Below, in pieces: positions 1-7,372 of a DNA stretch of 64,000 bases. Where the stretch lies: NCBI RefSeq assembly GCF_006337085.1, contig NZ_CP040882.1, positions 62,001 through 126,000 of the forward strand, given 5' to 3'. This DNA comes from Sutterella faecalis. GTDB lineage: Bacteria; Pseudomonadota; Gammaproteobacteria; Burkholderiales; Burkholderiaceae_F. The position numbers and the translations under genes are program-made. Positions within the stretch are counted from its first letter, which is position 1. Each line of letters begins with the position of its first letter. Under the pieces are notes generated by a model. That model was not told where the DNA came from, searched no databases, and saw nothing but the letters and a program-made list of their open reading frames with translations.

Positions 1-244
1 GGCAGACGCCGAGCATCGGGATCTTCTCTCGGGCGCCCGCCCGGATGAGATCCGTGAGGATCCCGGCTTCGGAGGGTTTCCCCGGACCGGGGGAGAGGAC
101 GAGCGCATCCGCGCCGAGATGGAGCACGGCGTCCGGAGTCGTCCGGTTGTTGCGGAAGGTTTGAACCTCGGCTCCGAGCATCTGCAGATACTGCACGATG
201 TTGTAGGTGAAGGAGTCGTAGTTGTCGAGCATGACGAGCTTCAT
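1..244 (-). CDS. trpG: Anthranilate synthase component II (glutamine amidotransferase), N-terminal part, runs off the left edge
   Basis: Provides ammonia from glutamine to TrpE for making anthranilate from chorismate, in the cytoplasm. The visible 81 residues start MKLVMLDNYDSFTYN and include the conserved loop LSPGPGKPSEAG typical of TrpG/PabA amidotransferases. The sequence stops at ...MLGVC, just at the nucleophilic cysteine region, so the catalytic triad cannot be checked in full. It begins 41 bases after the trpE stop on the same strand, so the two are almost certainly one operon controlled by the upstream leader. TrpG and PabA cannot be told apart from this fragment; linkage to trpE favours TrpG. 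Confidence 0.93.
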   Translation of the reverse strand, partial: MKLVMLDNYDSFTYNIVQYLQMLGAEVQTFRNNRTTPDAVLHLGADALVLSPGPGKPSEAGILTDLIRAGAREKIPMLGVC

Positions 245-285
245 GATTCTTGTTCCTCAGTCGTTGGCGTCATTTCCGGTGCGCT

Positions 286-1761
286 TCAGAGCGCGAGGCC
301 GCGGGCGGCGAGTTCGATCGCCTTCATCATGGCGGCGGCCTTATTGCAGGTTTCGAGGTATTCCGCATGCGGAACGGAATCGTGCACGATGCCCGCTCCC
401 GACTGAATTTCCATGTGCCTGCCGTCGAGCACGATCGTGCGGATGGTGATGGCAAGGTCCATTGCGCCGTCGTAGCCGAAGTAGCCGGCTGCCCCGCCGT
501 ACATCCCGCGGGGCGAGGGTTCAAGCGCATGAATGATTTCCATCGCGCGCACCTTCGGGGCGCCCGAGAGCGTGCCCGCCGGGAAGGCGCTCCGCACGAG
601 ATCGAACGCGTCCCTGCCTTCCCCGAGCTCGCCCTCCACCGTGCTCACAATGTGCATGACGTGGGAGAAGCGCTGAATCGACATGAAGTCGGAGACCTGA
701 ACGGTGCCGGGGGCGGCGATTCGTCCGAGGTCGTTGCGCGCGAGGTCGACGAGCATCAGATGTTCGGCACGCTCCTTCGGGTCGGCGAGAAGCGATTTTT
801 CGAGCGCCGCGTCTTCTTCCGGGGTCTGCCCTCTCGGACGCGTGCCGGCGATCGGCCGCAGAAGGGCTTTGCCGCCCGCTTCCGTCCGGCAGAGCGTTTC
901 GGGTGAAGACGAAATGAGGATGAGCTTTCCCATCTTCATGAAGAAGGTGTAGGGAGAGGGATTGATGAGCCGCAGCGCCCGGTAGAGCGTGAGCGGGGGA
1001 ATATCCGTTTCGCCCGAGAATTTCTGCGAGAGCACGACCTGGATGATGTTGCCGTCGCGGATCTGCGCCCTGGCTTTTTCGACCATTTCTGAGAACGCCG
1101 TTTCCGTGCAGTTGGAGCGGAGTTCCGGAACGGGATGGCTTTCGGGGGTTGCGGGAAAAGCCGGCCGGGCGAGCTTTTCCTTCATGACGCCGACGCGCCG
1201 CACGCCTTCGTTGTAGGCGGCCTGGAGCGTCTCAAACTCATCCGTCCGGACGGCCGCCGAGAGCATCAGCGTATGTCGGAAGTTGTCGAAGATGATGAGG
1301 TCGTCAGCAATCATGAAGGAGGACGTGGGCCCACTGAGGCCGGGCTTCGGCGCGGGAAGAGTTTCGAATTCGCCGACGGCTTCGTAGCCGATCGCGCCCA
1401 CGGCGCCGCCGATAAAGGCGGGCATGTCGGGGGAAAGTGCGGGCGTGAGGCCCTGCATGAGAGTTCTCATTGCCATGAGCGGGCCGTCTGGTGCCGGGAG
1501 TTCGCGTTTCTTTCCATCCGCGGGCGCGTAGAAGGCTTTCCCGTTCTCGACGGTGAAGACGCCCCGCGGGTTGAGGCCGATGAAGGAATAGCGCCCGAAG
1601 CGTTCTCCCGCTTCGACGGATTCGAGGAGAAAGACGTTTTCGTCATCCTTCAAACGCGCGAGGACGGTGACCGGCGTCTCCATGTCGGCGCAAAGTTTTT
1701 CGGTGACGGGAACAAGGTTGCCCTTCAGGGCAAGGTCGGAAAATTCCTGGAAGCTCAGCAT
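286..1761 (-). CDS. trpE: Anthranilate synthase component I
   Basis: Catalyses the first committed step of tryptophan synthesis, chorismate to anthranilate, with TrpG. The 491-residue protein has the usual TrpE length. The N-terminal domain carries the tryptophan-binding type motif LLESVEAGERFGRYSFIG, and the C-terminal chorismate-binding domain has IAGTRPRG, DLARNDLGR, FSHVMHIVSTVEG, AFPAGTLSGAPKVRAMEII and YGGAAGYFGYDG. I chose the ATG at 1761 (MLSFQEFSDLA). The frame stays open upstream to 1896, but that part crosses the predicted attenuator terminator and encodes an unlikely hydrophobic stretch. It is followed by trpG. Confidence 0.97.
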   Translation of the reverse strand: MLSFQEFSDLALKGNLVPVTEKLCADMETPVTVLARLKDDENVFLLESVEAGERFGRYSFIGLNPRGVFTVENGKAFYAPADGKKRELPAPDGPLMAMRTLMQGLTPALSPDMPAFIGGAVGAIGYEAVGEFETLPAPKPGLSGPTSSFMIADDLIIFDNFRHTLMLSAAVRTDEFETLQAAYNEGVRRVGVMKEKLARPAFPATPESHPVPELRSNCTETAFSEMVEKARAQIRDGNIIQVVLSQKFSGETDIPPLTLYRALRLINPSPYTFFMKMGKLILISSSPETLCRTEAGGKALLRPIAGTRPRGQTPEEDAALEKSLLADPKERAEHLMLVDLARNDLGRIAAPGTVQVSDFMSIQRFSHVMHIVSTVEGELGEGRDAFDLVRSAFPAGTLSGAPKVRAMEIIHALEPSPRGMYGGAAGYFGYDGAMDLAITIRTIVLDGRHMEIQSGAGIVHDSVPHAEYLETCNKAAAMMKAIELAARGLAL

Positions 1762-1815
1762 GGCGGATTCGACTCCGGGCGGAAGAAGGAAAAGGAGAAA
1801 ACAAAAAATCGGGAC

Positions 1816-1857
1816 GAAAAAAAGCGGACCGGAAGCCAATGGCCTCTGGTCCGCTTT
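1816..1857 (-). terminator. Intrinsic terminator upstream of trpE (candidate trp attenuator)
   Basis: On the minus strand a perfect 10-bp stem, AAAGCGGACC pairing with GGTCCGCTTT, is followed directly by a run of seven T. It lies between the Trp-codon leader ORF and the trpE start, which is the position of an attenuator. A second hairpin (8-bp stem, 1865-1885) lies just upstream of it. An exact second copy of GGTCCGCT lies in the leader ORF (1989-1996) and could pair with the terminator 5' arm as an antiterminator. Confidence 0.85.
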
Positions 1858-1903
1858 CAGGGCAAGGACTTTGACGAAAAGTCCTCTTGGGTTCAAGCGT
1901 TCG

Positions 1904-2050
1904 TCATGCTTTCCTCTGATGGAGCACTCTCAGACAGCAGAGCGCCTCGTCAGTACGATTCCCGGAATGGACGCACGCGAACGCGGGCAGCGGACCGAAG
2001 GACCGACGCCAGCGCCAGGCGGCATTGAGAATCGAGACGAGGAAAAGCAT
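1904..2050 (-). CDS. trpL: Predicted trp leader peptide (48 aa) with Trp-Arg-Trp
   Basis: A 48-codon ORF from ATG 2050 to TGA 1904 encodes MLFLVSILNAAWRWRRSFGP and continues to ...VLHQRKA. Codons 12 and 14 are TGG, separated by one Arg codon. Twelve bases after the second TGG lies GGTCCGCT, identical to the 3' arm of the downstream terminator and therefore complementary to its 5' arm. A ribosome stalled at the Trp codons could leave this segment free to form an antiterminator. The peptide is longer than the classic 14-residue TrpL and no strong ribosome binding site is visible. The role is inferred from position, codons and complementarity. Confidence 0.6.
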   Translation of the reverse strand: MLFLVSILNAAWRWRRSFGPLPAFACVHSGNRTDEALCCLRVLHQRKA

Positions 2051-2132
2051 GGGGTGAACGAAAAAAGAATGTATTGAGGGTTAGCTTGACAGATGGAGGG
2101 ATTTCCCGCGCAGGCTGAATCACCGTTTCAAG

Positions 2133-2146
2133 TTGATGCAGATCAA
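2133..2146. promoter_or_regulatory. FNR-type box TTGAT-N4-ATCAA
   Basis: TTGATGCAGATCAA matches the FNR/ANR consensus at all ten defined positions. It lies in the divergent gap between the trp leader (minus, starts 2050) and the AAA/PD-(D/E)XK gene (plus, starts 2296 or 2308), about 155 bases before the latter. I see no convincing -10 box at the distance expected for an activator on either side, so function is uncertain. Confidence 0.4.
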
Positions 2147-2813
2147 TATTTAATCCCATCCTGACCGGAACTGAGGTCTATCGGGCGGGAAGCGGCCCAT
2201 CCGTGCGCCGTACCTGGAGAGCGCGCTCTGAGGTTCATCCGGCTGCGAGGCTTAAGCCAATCGGGGCGATAGAATCGCTTTTTCGGAACTGCGGGATGGT
2301 GCGCGTCATGCAGAAAGAAGAAGTCTTCAAATTGCCGCTGGGCCATTCCGATTTTGCGAGGCTCCGCGAGGAAAACTGCATCTATGCGGACAAAACGGAA
2401 GCGATCCATCGGCTCTCATCCGAAGGCGGCCGGATTTTCGTCGCGCGTCCGCGCCGGTTCGGGAAGTCGCTCCTCACTTCAACCTTTGATTCCCTGTTCC
2501 GCTATGAGTTGAGGGATTTTCAGGGCCTCGCGGTCGAAAAGCTCTGGAAAGAGAAAACGCATGCCGTTGTTCATCTCGATTTCTCGGAAGTCTGCGAGTT
2601 TGCGGATGCGGAGGATTTTCGCAGCCAGTTTGAAAGTCTCCTGATCAGCAGCTTTGCCGCTGCAGGTCTTCCTTGGGAAGAGAAGATAGATGGTGCGCTT
2701 GCGCAGATAGCCTCCTGGCTTAATGACATGGACCACCCACTGCATCGAACCCGTTCGAGCGAATGGGCGCGACAATAGGTGTATCTACCTCTAATACCGC
2801 AGGAGGCCATGCC

Positions 2814-4007
2814 ATGACAAAGAAGCATACGCAAACGACGCTTGATGTTTCCATCGAATATTCCGCGATCGGGCTGGACCTCGCCAAATACGACGTTTCC
2901 TTGGCAGCGGTGACGCTCAACGAGGGAGAAATTATTTGTATCGACCGCGTGACTTATGCTGAGCTCTATGAGCTTGCCGACAAGCTCTCCCCGACGCTGT
3001 TTGCAGTTGAACCGTGCTGCGGCTACTCGCAGCTTGCCCTTGAGCTCGAGGCTCGCGGCCATGAGATGCGCGTTATCAACGGCAAAGTCGTCAAGATGTG
3101 GATCGACACGCATATGTCGGGCCAGAAAACCGACATCAACGATGCGCTCGCGCTTGCCCGGCTGACGGCCGATCCGGATCTTCGGCCTATTCGCGCGAAA
3201 TCTCTCGAAGAATGCCGCATTATGACGGTGCAGGGCGTGCGTCAGCAGCTGATCGGACAACGTACGAAGACGCTCGTCAGCTTCAAGGGCTTTGCCCAGA
3301 CCTGGGGAATCCACATGCCTGCCGGCAGGCGCAATCTCAAAAAGATGCGTGAAGCCGTGGAAGCTAAGGCAGACATGATGGGCGACGCAGCTGTCTCTGC
3401 TCTGACGACGATGCTTGACCGCGTGAAGACGCTCGATGATCAAATTCATCAGCTCGACAAGGACCTTGAAGCACTGGTCAGCGCCAATGCCAACGGCAGG
3501 CTGCTGAAGAGCGTCATGGGCGTCGGCACTCAGATCGCCGCCCGCTTCATTACGGTTGTCGGCGATGTAAAACGGTTTGAAACGTCACGCTCGCTTGTTG
3601 CCTACATCGGATGCGTGCCGAAAAATTACATTACGGGGCATGTGAATAAGCCCAGACAAAAGAAGAGCTCTGCTCCCGACCTGAGCAGCAAGGGCCAGGG
3701 GCGAATCAGCCGCCGCGGCGACAAATTGCTGAGATCCCTGCTGATGCAGGGTGCGGCCTGCATCTACATGCAGTACTGCAAGAGGCAGCTGCCCGACTGC
3801 CAGCTCACAAAGTGGATTGACAAGCAGCTGGCGGTGAGGAAGCCCTACGGCAAGATCATGGTGTCGCTGGCGGCGAAACTCATCCGGATCGCATGGGCGG
3901 TGCTCACCTACGGCAAAAAGTTCGACATCCACAGAGCGGGCGTCCCCCGCTCGGTGCTGGCGGCGATGGCCGTTCAACCCAGCAATGAGGCTGCCGCTGC
4001 AGCATGA
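2814..4007 (+). CDS. IS110 family transposase (copy 1)
   Basis: DEDD-type recombinase that moves the element. The 397-residue protein has the RuvC-like N-terminal domain, with AIGLDLAKYDVSLA (Asp), LFAVEPCCGYSQLA (Glu) and KTDINDALALARL (Asp pair). The C-terminal IS116/IS110/IS902 domain has LLKSVMGVGTQIAARF and RSLVAYIGCVPKNY. I start at ATG 2814 because AGGAGG lies 7 bases upstream; the frame is open to 2763. It is identical in frame and length to copy 3 and appears intact, so it may be active. Confidence 0.95.
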   Translation: MTKKHTQTTLDVSIEYSAIGLDLAKYDVSLAAVTLNEGEIICIDRVTYAELYELADKLSPTLFAVEPCCGYSQLALELEARGHEMRVINGKVVKMWIDTHMSGQKTDINDALALARLTADPDLRPIRAKSLEECRIMTVQGVRQQLIGQRTKTLVSFKGFAQTWGIHMPAGRRNLKKMREAVEAKADMMGDAAVSALTTMLDRVKTLDDQIHQLDKDLEALVSANANGRLLKSVMGVGTQIAARFITVVGDVKRFETSRSLVAYIGCVPKNYITGHVNKPRQKKSSAPDLSSKGQGRISRRGDKLLRSLLMQGAACIYMQYCKRQLPDCQLTKWIDKQLAVRKPYGKIMVSLAAKLIRIAWAVLTYGKKFDIHRAGVPRSVLAAMAVQPSNEAAAAA

Positions 4008-4062
4008 GGCATCGGCAATTCCATAACTAATCGCGTGAAATGAGAAACCCTTTTCTGTAAGG

Positions 4063-4257
4063 CTTGTCCGACAGCTATTCATGTCGAATTGCACTTGATG
4101 CATGTGGCTTTTTATTGGCAAGGACAAGACTTCTGATGAGTTCATTTTGGCCATGGCATGCAAGCATGCCGACAGGCCTGAGAGATTAACGGAAGCGGCC
4201 TCTCTCGTTGATGCGTGATTACTGGGACTGGAATACTGCCGGCAACAACCAAAATGA
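4063..4257 (+). ncRNA. Candidate bridge RNA region of the IS110 element (copy 1)
   Basis: Directly after the transposase, CTTGTCC (4063-4069) pairs with GGACAAG (4122-4128). The loop has a small apical hairpin (TGCA-cttga-TGCA, 4090-4102) and two unpaired strands. The 5' strand contains GTCGAA (4083-4088), the reverse complement of the right target half TTCGAC. The 3' strand contains TGGCTTT (4105-4111), identical to the left target half. This is the layout of a bridge-RNA target-binding loop. A second domain is enclosed by TCATTTTGG (4142-4150) and CCAAAATGA (4249-4257) and could be the donor loop. Copies lie at 31348-31542 (plus) and 36941-37135 (minus). RNA expression is inferred. Confidence 0.6.
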
Positions 4258-4277
4258 CATAACACGGATTAGCCGAT

Positions 4278-4540
4278 GTAGGGTCGCTAAGTCCGAATGC
4301 GGGCTGCGCTTCGCTTGTCGCATTCGCACATAGCGACATTGTATCGGCGGAGGTCCTGTAAAGCGGCTTACGCGGCATATGCTCCGCTCGGCCTGAAGGC
4401 CGTGCTCGCTATTCCACGACCGCTTGACAGGAATAGGCTCAGTGCCTGAAGGCACCAGGCCAGCAATGCCGCCAGCTGCCGCTATAAGGCGCTCGACTAA
4501 CTCACTGCCCGCAGCTTCGCTCCTGAGCTCGCGCGTTACC
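4278..4540 (+). other. Structured tail module of IS110 copy 1, shared with the ISNCY-like element
   Basis: About 260 bp rich in hairpins: GTCGCTA...TAGCGAC enclosing GAATGCG...CGCATTC, then CCTGTAAAGCGG...CCGCTTGACAGG, then TGCCT-ga-AGGCA, ending in GAGCTCGCGCGTTACC. The same order of motifs, clearly related in sequence, occurs after the ISNCY-like transposase (22718-22979, minus orientation) and in its inverted copy (28700-28961). Some stem positions differ in both arms together, which suggests selection on structure. The function is unknown. Confidence 0.65.
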
Positions 4541-5421
4541 GTACTTGGAGCTTGACAAACGTGGGTGGTCCAGAGATTCGACCTTGAAGCCTGCGTCGCT
4601 CGTCATCCTGATCGACGAATACGATGCGCCGCTCACGAAGTGCATCGGCAATCCGACGCTCTTTGAGGACGTGCGCCGGCTGATGCGTTCCTTTTTCCGG
4701 ATGCTGCAGGAAAATGATCGGATTCTCCGCTTCTTCTTCATGACGGGAATCACGGGAGGTCTCACGGACCTTTTCCCGGAACTCCATCATTTGGAGGACA
4801 TTTCCCGGAAACCTGCGTACGGAACACTGATCGGCTTTACGGAAGAGGAGATTGAGGCGAATTTCGGGGCCTGCCTTGAAAGCGCACAGTCGGCGCTCCG
4901 GATGAGCCGTGAAGAACTGATGGAGAGCCTGCGAGGCTATTACGGCGGTTATTCCTTTGACAACAAAGCCTCCACGCATGTCTTCTGTCCCTGGTCGGTG
5001 CTCAATTTCCTCAAATATCCGGAGCGCGGCTTTCGGAACTACTGGTTTGAAAGCGGCGGAAGGCCCGCCATCCTCATGAAGCTTCTCGCCCATGCCGGAC
5101 CGCTGAGTTTTGCCGAAGCGAAGCGAATTCCCTTGAGCGAGGCCGGCGCGGCACGGACAAAGGACGACATCAGGCCCGAGGCGCTCCTCGAGCAGGCAGG
5201 CTATCTCACCATCCGGGCTGTGACGGCAGACGGCTCTGCGCTTATCGGGTATCCCAATAAAGAGGTTTCCATATCGATGGCGGAGCTCTATGCCGGGGAA
5301 CTCCTTCGCGGGAAGCCTCTTGAAGGCCCGGAGGAGCCGATGCTCTCCGAAACGCTTCGGGATGGTGCCGTCGAACCTGAACTTCCAGCCGTTTATTACT
5401 CTCGCGACTTCGGACGGTCAG

Positions 5422-5640
5422 TCAGCGACTTAAAAAGGTCATGAGTTCCTCCATGGTCTTACCGCTTCGAGCCATGGCTTCCGCAATCACTTCGGCCTGC
5501 CGCAGCGTCTTTTCCTTGTTGAGTTCGATGAGCTTTACCCCGAGCTTCTCGTAACGTGTTTTGACCTTCAGCAACCGCTGCTGAGTCAGTTTGATCTGCT
5601 TCTCAATCGAAGCCAGCGACTTACGCTTCGGCATCTTCAT
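5422..5640 (-). CDS. Small basic coiled-coil-like protein of the IS1634-like element (72 aa, copy A)
   Basis: Starts MKMPKRKSLASIEKQIKLTQ and ends ...GKTMEELMTFLSR. It is rich in Lys and Arg with a heptad-like central helix. Its ATG overlaps the last codons of the transposase in another frame, and AGGAG lies just upstream, so it is probably translationally coupled. An identical ORF is kept in copy B. It could help the transposase bind DNA or regulate it. I do not recognise the family. Confidence 0.6.
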   Translation of the reverse strand: MKMPKRKSLASIEKQIKLTQQRLLKVKTRYEKLGVKLIELNKEKTLRQAEVIAEAMARSGKTMEELMTFLSR

Positions 5641-7372
5641 TCTCCTCCTCGCCAATCGGTTCCAGATCCTCGACGTCCTCCATGCTGTCTTTCTTTCCGG
5701 CAAGCGCGGCAGAGATGGCGGCGGCCTGCGACATAACCTTGTCCTTCGTCATGCCAAAGGATTTCAGGATGATTTCCTGCGTCCTCGTGATTGCGTGGTC
5801 AAGCTGATATCTGCCGTCATTGATTCTCACCAGCTCGATTGTCTCCAGTTCCCGGATCGCCGCAGGAACCGTCATGTAGTTCCTCTTTGTCGGCAGGCGG
5901 AGCATCTCATCCTTCAGGAGGTTGTAGAGCCTCTGTCGAATAATGAGAGCAATAAATTCAATAAAAATCTTGGCTCTTACGGCTTCTGCGGAGTGTACCC
6001 GCATGCTCTTGCTGCCCAGGAATGATTTGTCTGCGCTGAAGAGCTTCTCTGAGGCGTCGCGGCCTCGGTACTGCAGATAAGCGTCTCTGGCGCTCATTTT
6101 CTCGGAGGTAATGATGCAGAAATATCCGCATCTCGAATAAGCATGCTCGATGATGCTCTTCTTCTCTTCGGCAAAAAGGAAGCGGCCTTTTTCGTCGTAG
6201 TGACACTGGAAGTAATCTGTATGCGGGGATCCGAACTCCACTTCACGGCCGACCCACTGGTCGAAGTTCTTCTGCATCTGCGTCAGCGCGTTTTCTATAT
6301 CGCGCCGCTCCGTCGCCATCTTCATGGGGTTAAAGAAGACATGAAAGTAGCGCTCCCGTGAGTCTTCCGGAAAAATCTTCATTTTTTCCGTTGTGCCGCT
6401 GATGCAATGCTCGCGCAGGGAGGCGTCGACGCGATTTTCGAAAGTGCCGTGGAGCCTGTCGACCAATTCGGCCACAAGTGCCTTGCAGCCCTTAACCATC
6501 ATGATGAACTCAAAGTTATTCGCATCCATGTAGTCGATGTTGATCTTGCAGAAATAACCTCGGTCGATGATGAAGCCAATACGCTTGTAGTTGTACGCAA
6601 TTGCCTTGTCTACAAGGAATTTGAACTGACTGACGTCATTAATGGAGCCAGGGTAGCATTCATAGAACAACGGCACCTGATTGGTTTTGTCGTAGGCGAC
6701 GGCAAGATTAAAAATCGGGCATCCCTGATCGACTTTGGCCTTGCCGAATTCAACAAAATCAACATCTCCCGCCTGGCAGTTCTTATTAGTTGAATCATAG
6801 GAAATGTAGATCCGTGAGCGATGATCGCGCTTTGCGTTCCAGTCGTTCAGAAAGCCTGAAATTTGGTCCGGGCTGACGTTGGCGAGGAAGCTCGAGATGG
6901 CGGCGTCGCTCGCAATCCGCATGTCTTTCGAGAAGAGCGGATGTCGATATGCGTAGTCCGGGTAGTACTGCCCTTGATTCCTTTCCTCAATGATCATGTA
7001 GGCGGCCAGATCCAGCACCAGCCCAGCTCGATCAAGGAAATGCTTCTGGAGCATTTTGCCGAGGCCGTACGTCTGCACGATGTTTGCTATGACGATGTAG
7101 CTGCCGGCCATCAGCGTGCTGCAGCGCCTGGCGCTCTCCCGGACTTCTGGGAGAACGGCATCAGGGAAAAAGACCAGGAAATTTTCATTCGGAACCATGG
7201 TCTCGGTTTCACCAACGCATTTTCCGATTAGCACACGCTTGGGCACCGTGTGCTTCTTTTTCGGGTCGTAGCTGCGCTCCAGAACGTAGTGGATGTACGT
7301 TCCGCTCTTAGTGCCTTGCCGACTGATTTTTCCTTTGAGCCTGGGTATCGGGACCGTGAAATTCAGGAACAT
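5621..7372 (-). CDS. IS1634-like transposase (583 aa, copy A)
   Basis: DDE transposase of the IS4 superfamily. The catalytic residues appear to be Asp in IYISYDSTN, Asp in IGFIIDRGYF and Glu in QYRGRDASEKLFSADKSF. The N-terminus (LNFTVPIPRLKGKISRQGTKSGTYIHYVLERSYD) and the conserved LFYECYPGSINDVSQFK before the second Asp fit the IS1634 group. It fills most of the element and appears intact. Confidence 0.92.
   Translation of the reverse strand: MFLNFTVPIPRLKGKISRQGTKSGTYIHYVLERSYDPKKKHTVPKRVLIGKCVGETETMVPNENFLVFFPDAVLPEVRESARRCSTLMAGSYIVIANIVQTYGLGKMLQKHFLDRAGLVLDLAAYMIIEERNQGQYYPDYAYRHPLFSKDMRIASDAAISSFLANVSPDQISGFLNDWNAKRDHRSRIYISYDSTNKNCQAGDVDFVEFGKAKVDQGCPIFNLAVAYDKTNQVPLFYECYPGSINDVSQFKFLVDKAIAYNYKRIGFIIDRGYFCKINIDYMDANNFEFIMMVKGCKALVAELVDRLHGTFENRVDASLREHCISGTTEKMKIFPEDSRERYFHVFFNPMKMATERRDIENALTQMQKNFDQWVGREVEFGSPHTDYFQCHYDEKGRFLFAEEKKSIIEHAYSRCGYFCIITSEKMSARDAYLQYRGRDASEKLFSADKSFLGSKSMRVHSAEAVRAKIFIEFIALIIRQRLYNLLKDEMLRLPTKRNYMTVPAAIRELETIELVRINDGRYQLDHAITRTQEIILKSFGMTKDKVMSQAAAISAALAGKKDSMEDVEDLEPIGEEENEDAEA

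Larger units (their letters stand above)
2722..4577 (+). mobile_element. IS110-type (IS1111-like) insertion sequence, copy 1
   Basis: 1,856 bp, the same net length as copies 2 and 3. Ends were set by comparing the three copies: AATGACATGG at the left, CCAGAGAT at the right. Subterminal inverted repeats GGACCACCCAC and GTGGGTGGTCC lie near the ends, as in the IS1111 subgroup. It carries one transposase gene and about 570 bp of structured noncoding DNA after it. Removing it restores the frame of the AAA gene (WL-STLKPASLV), with a single T as the only ambiguous base at the junction, so there is no real target duplication. Confidence 0.92.

Noticed and set aside
1762..1896. N-terminal extension of trpE from a TTG codon
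   Set aside because: It would run through the attenuator terminator and add a hydrophobic segment not found in TrpE.
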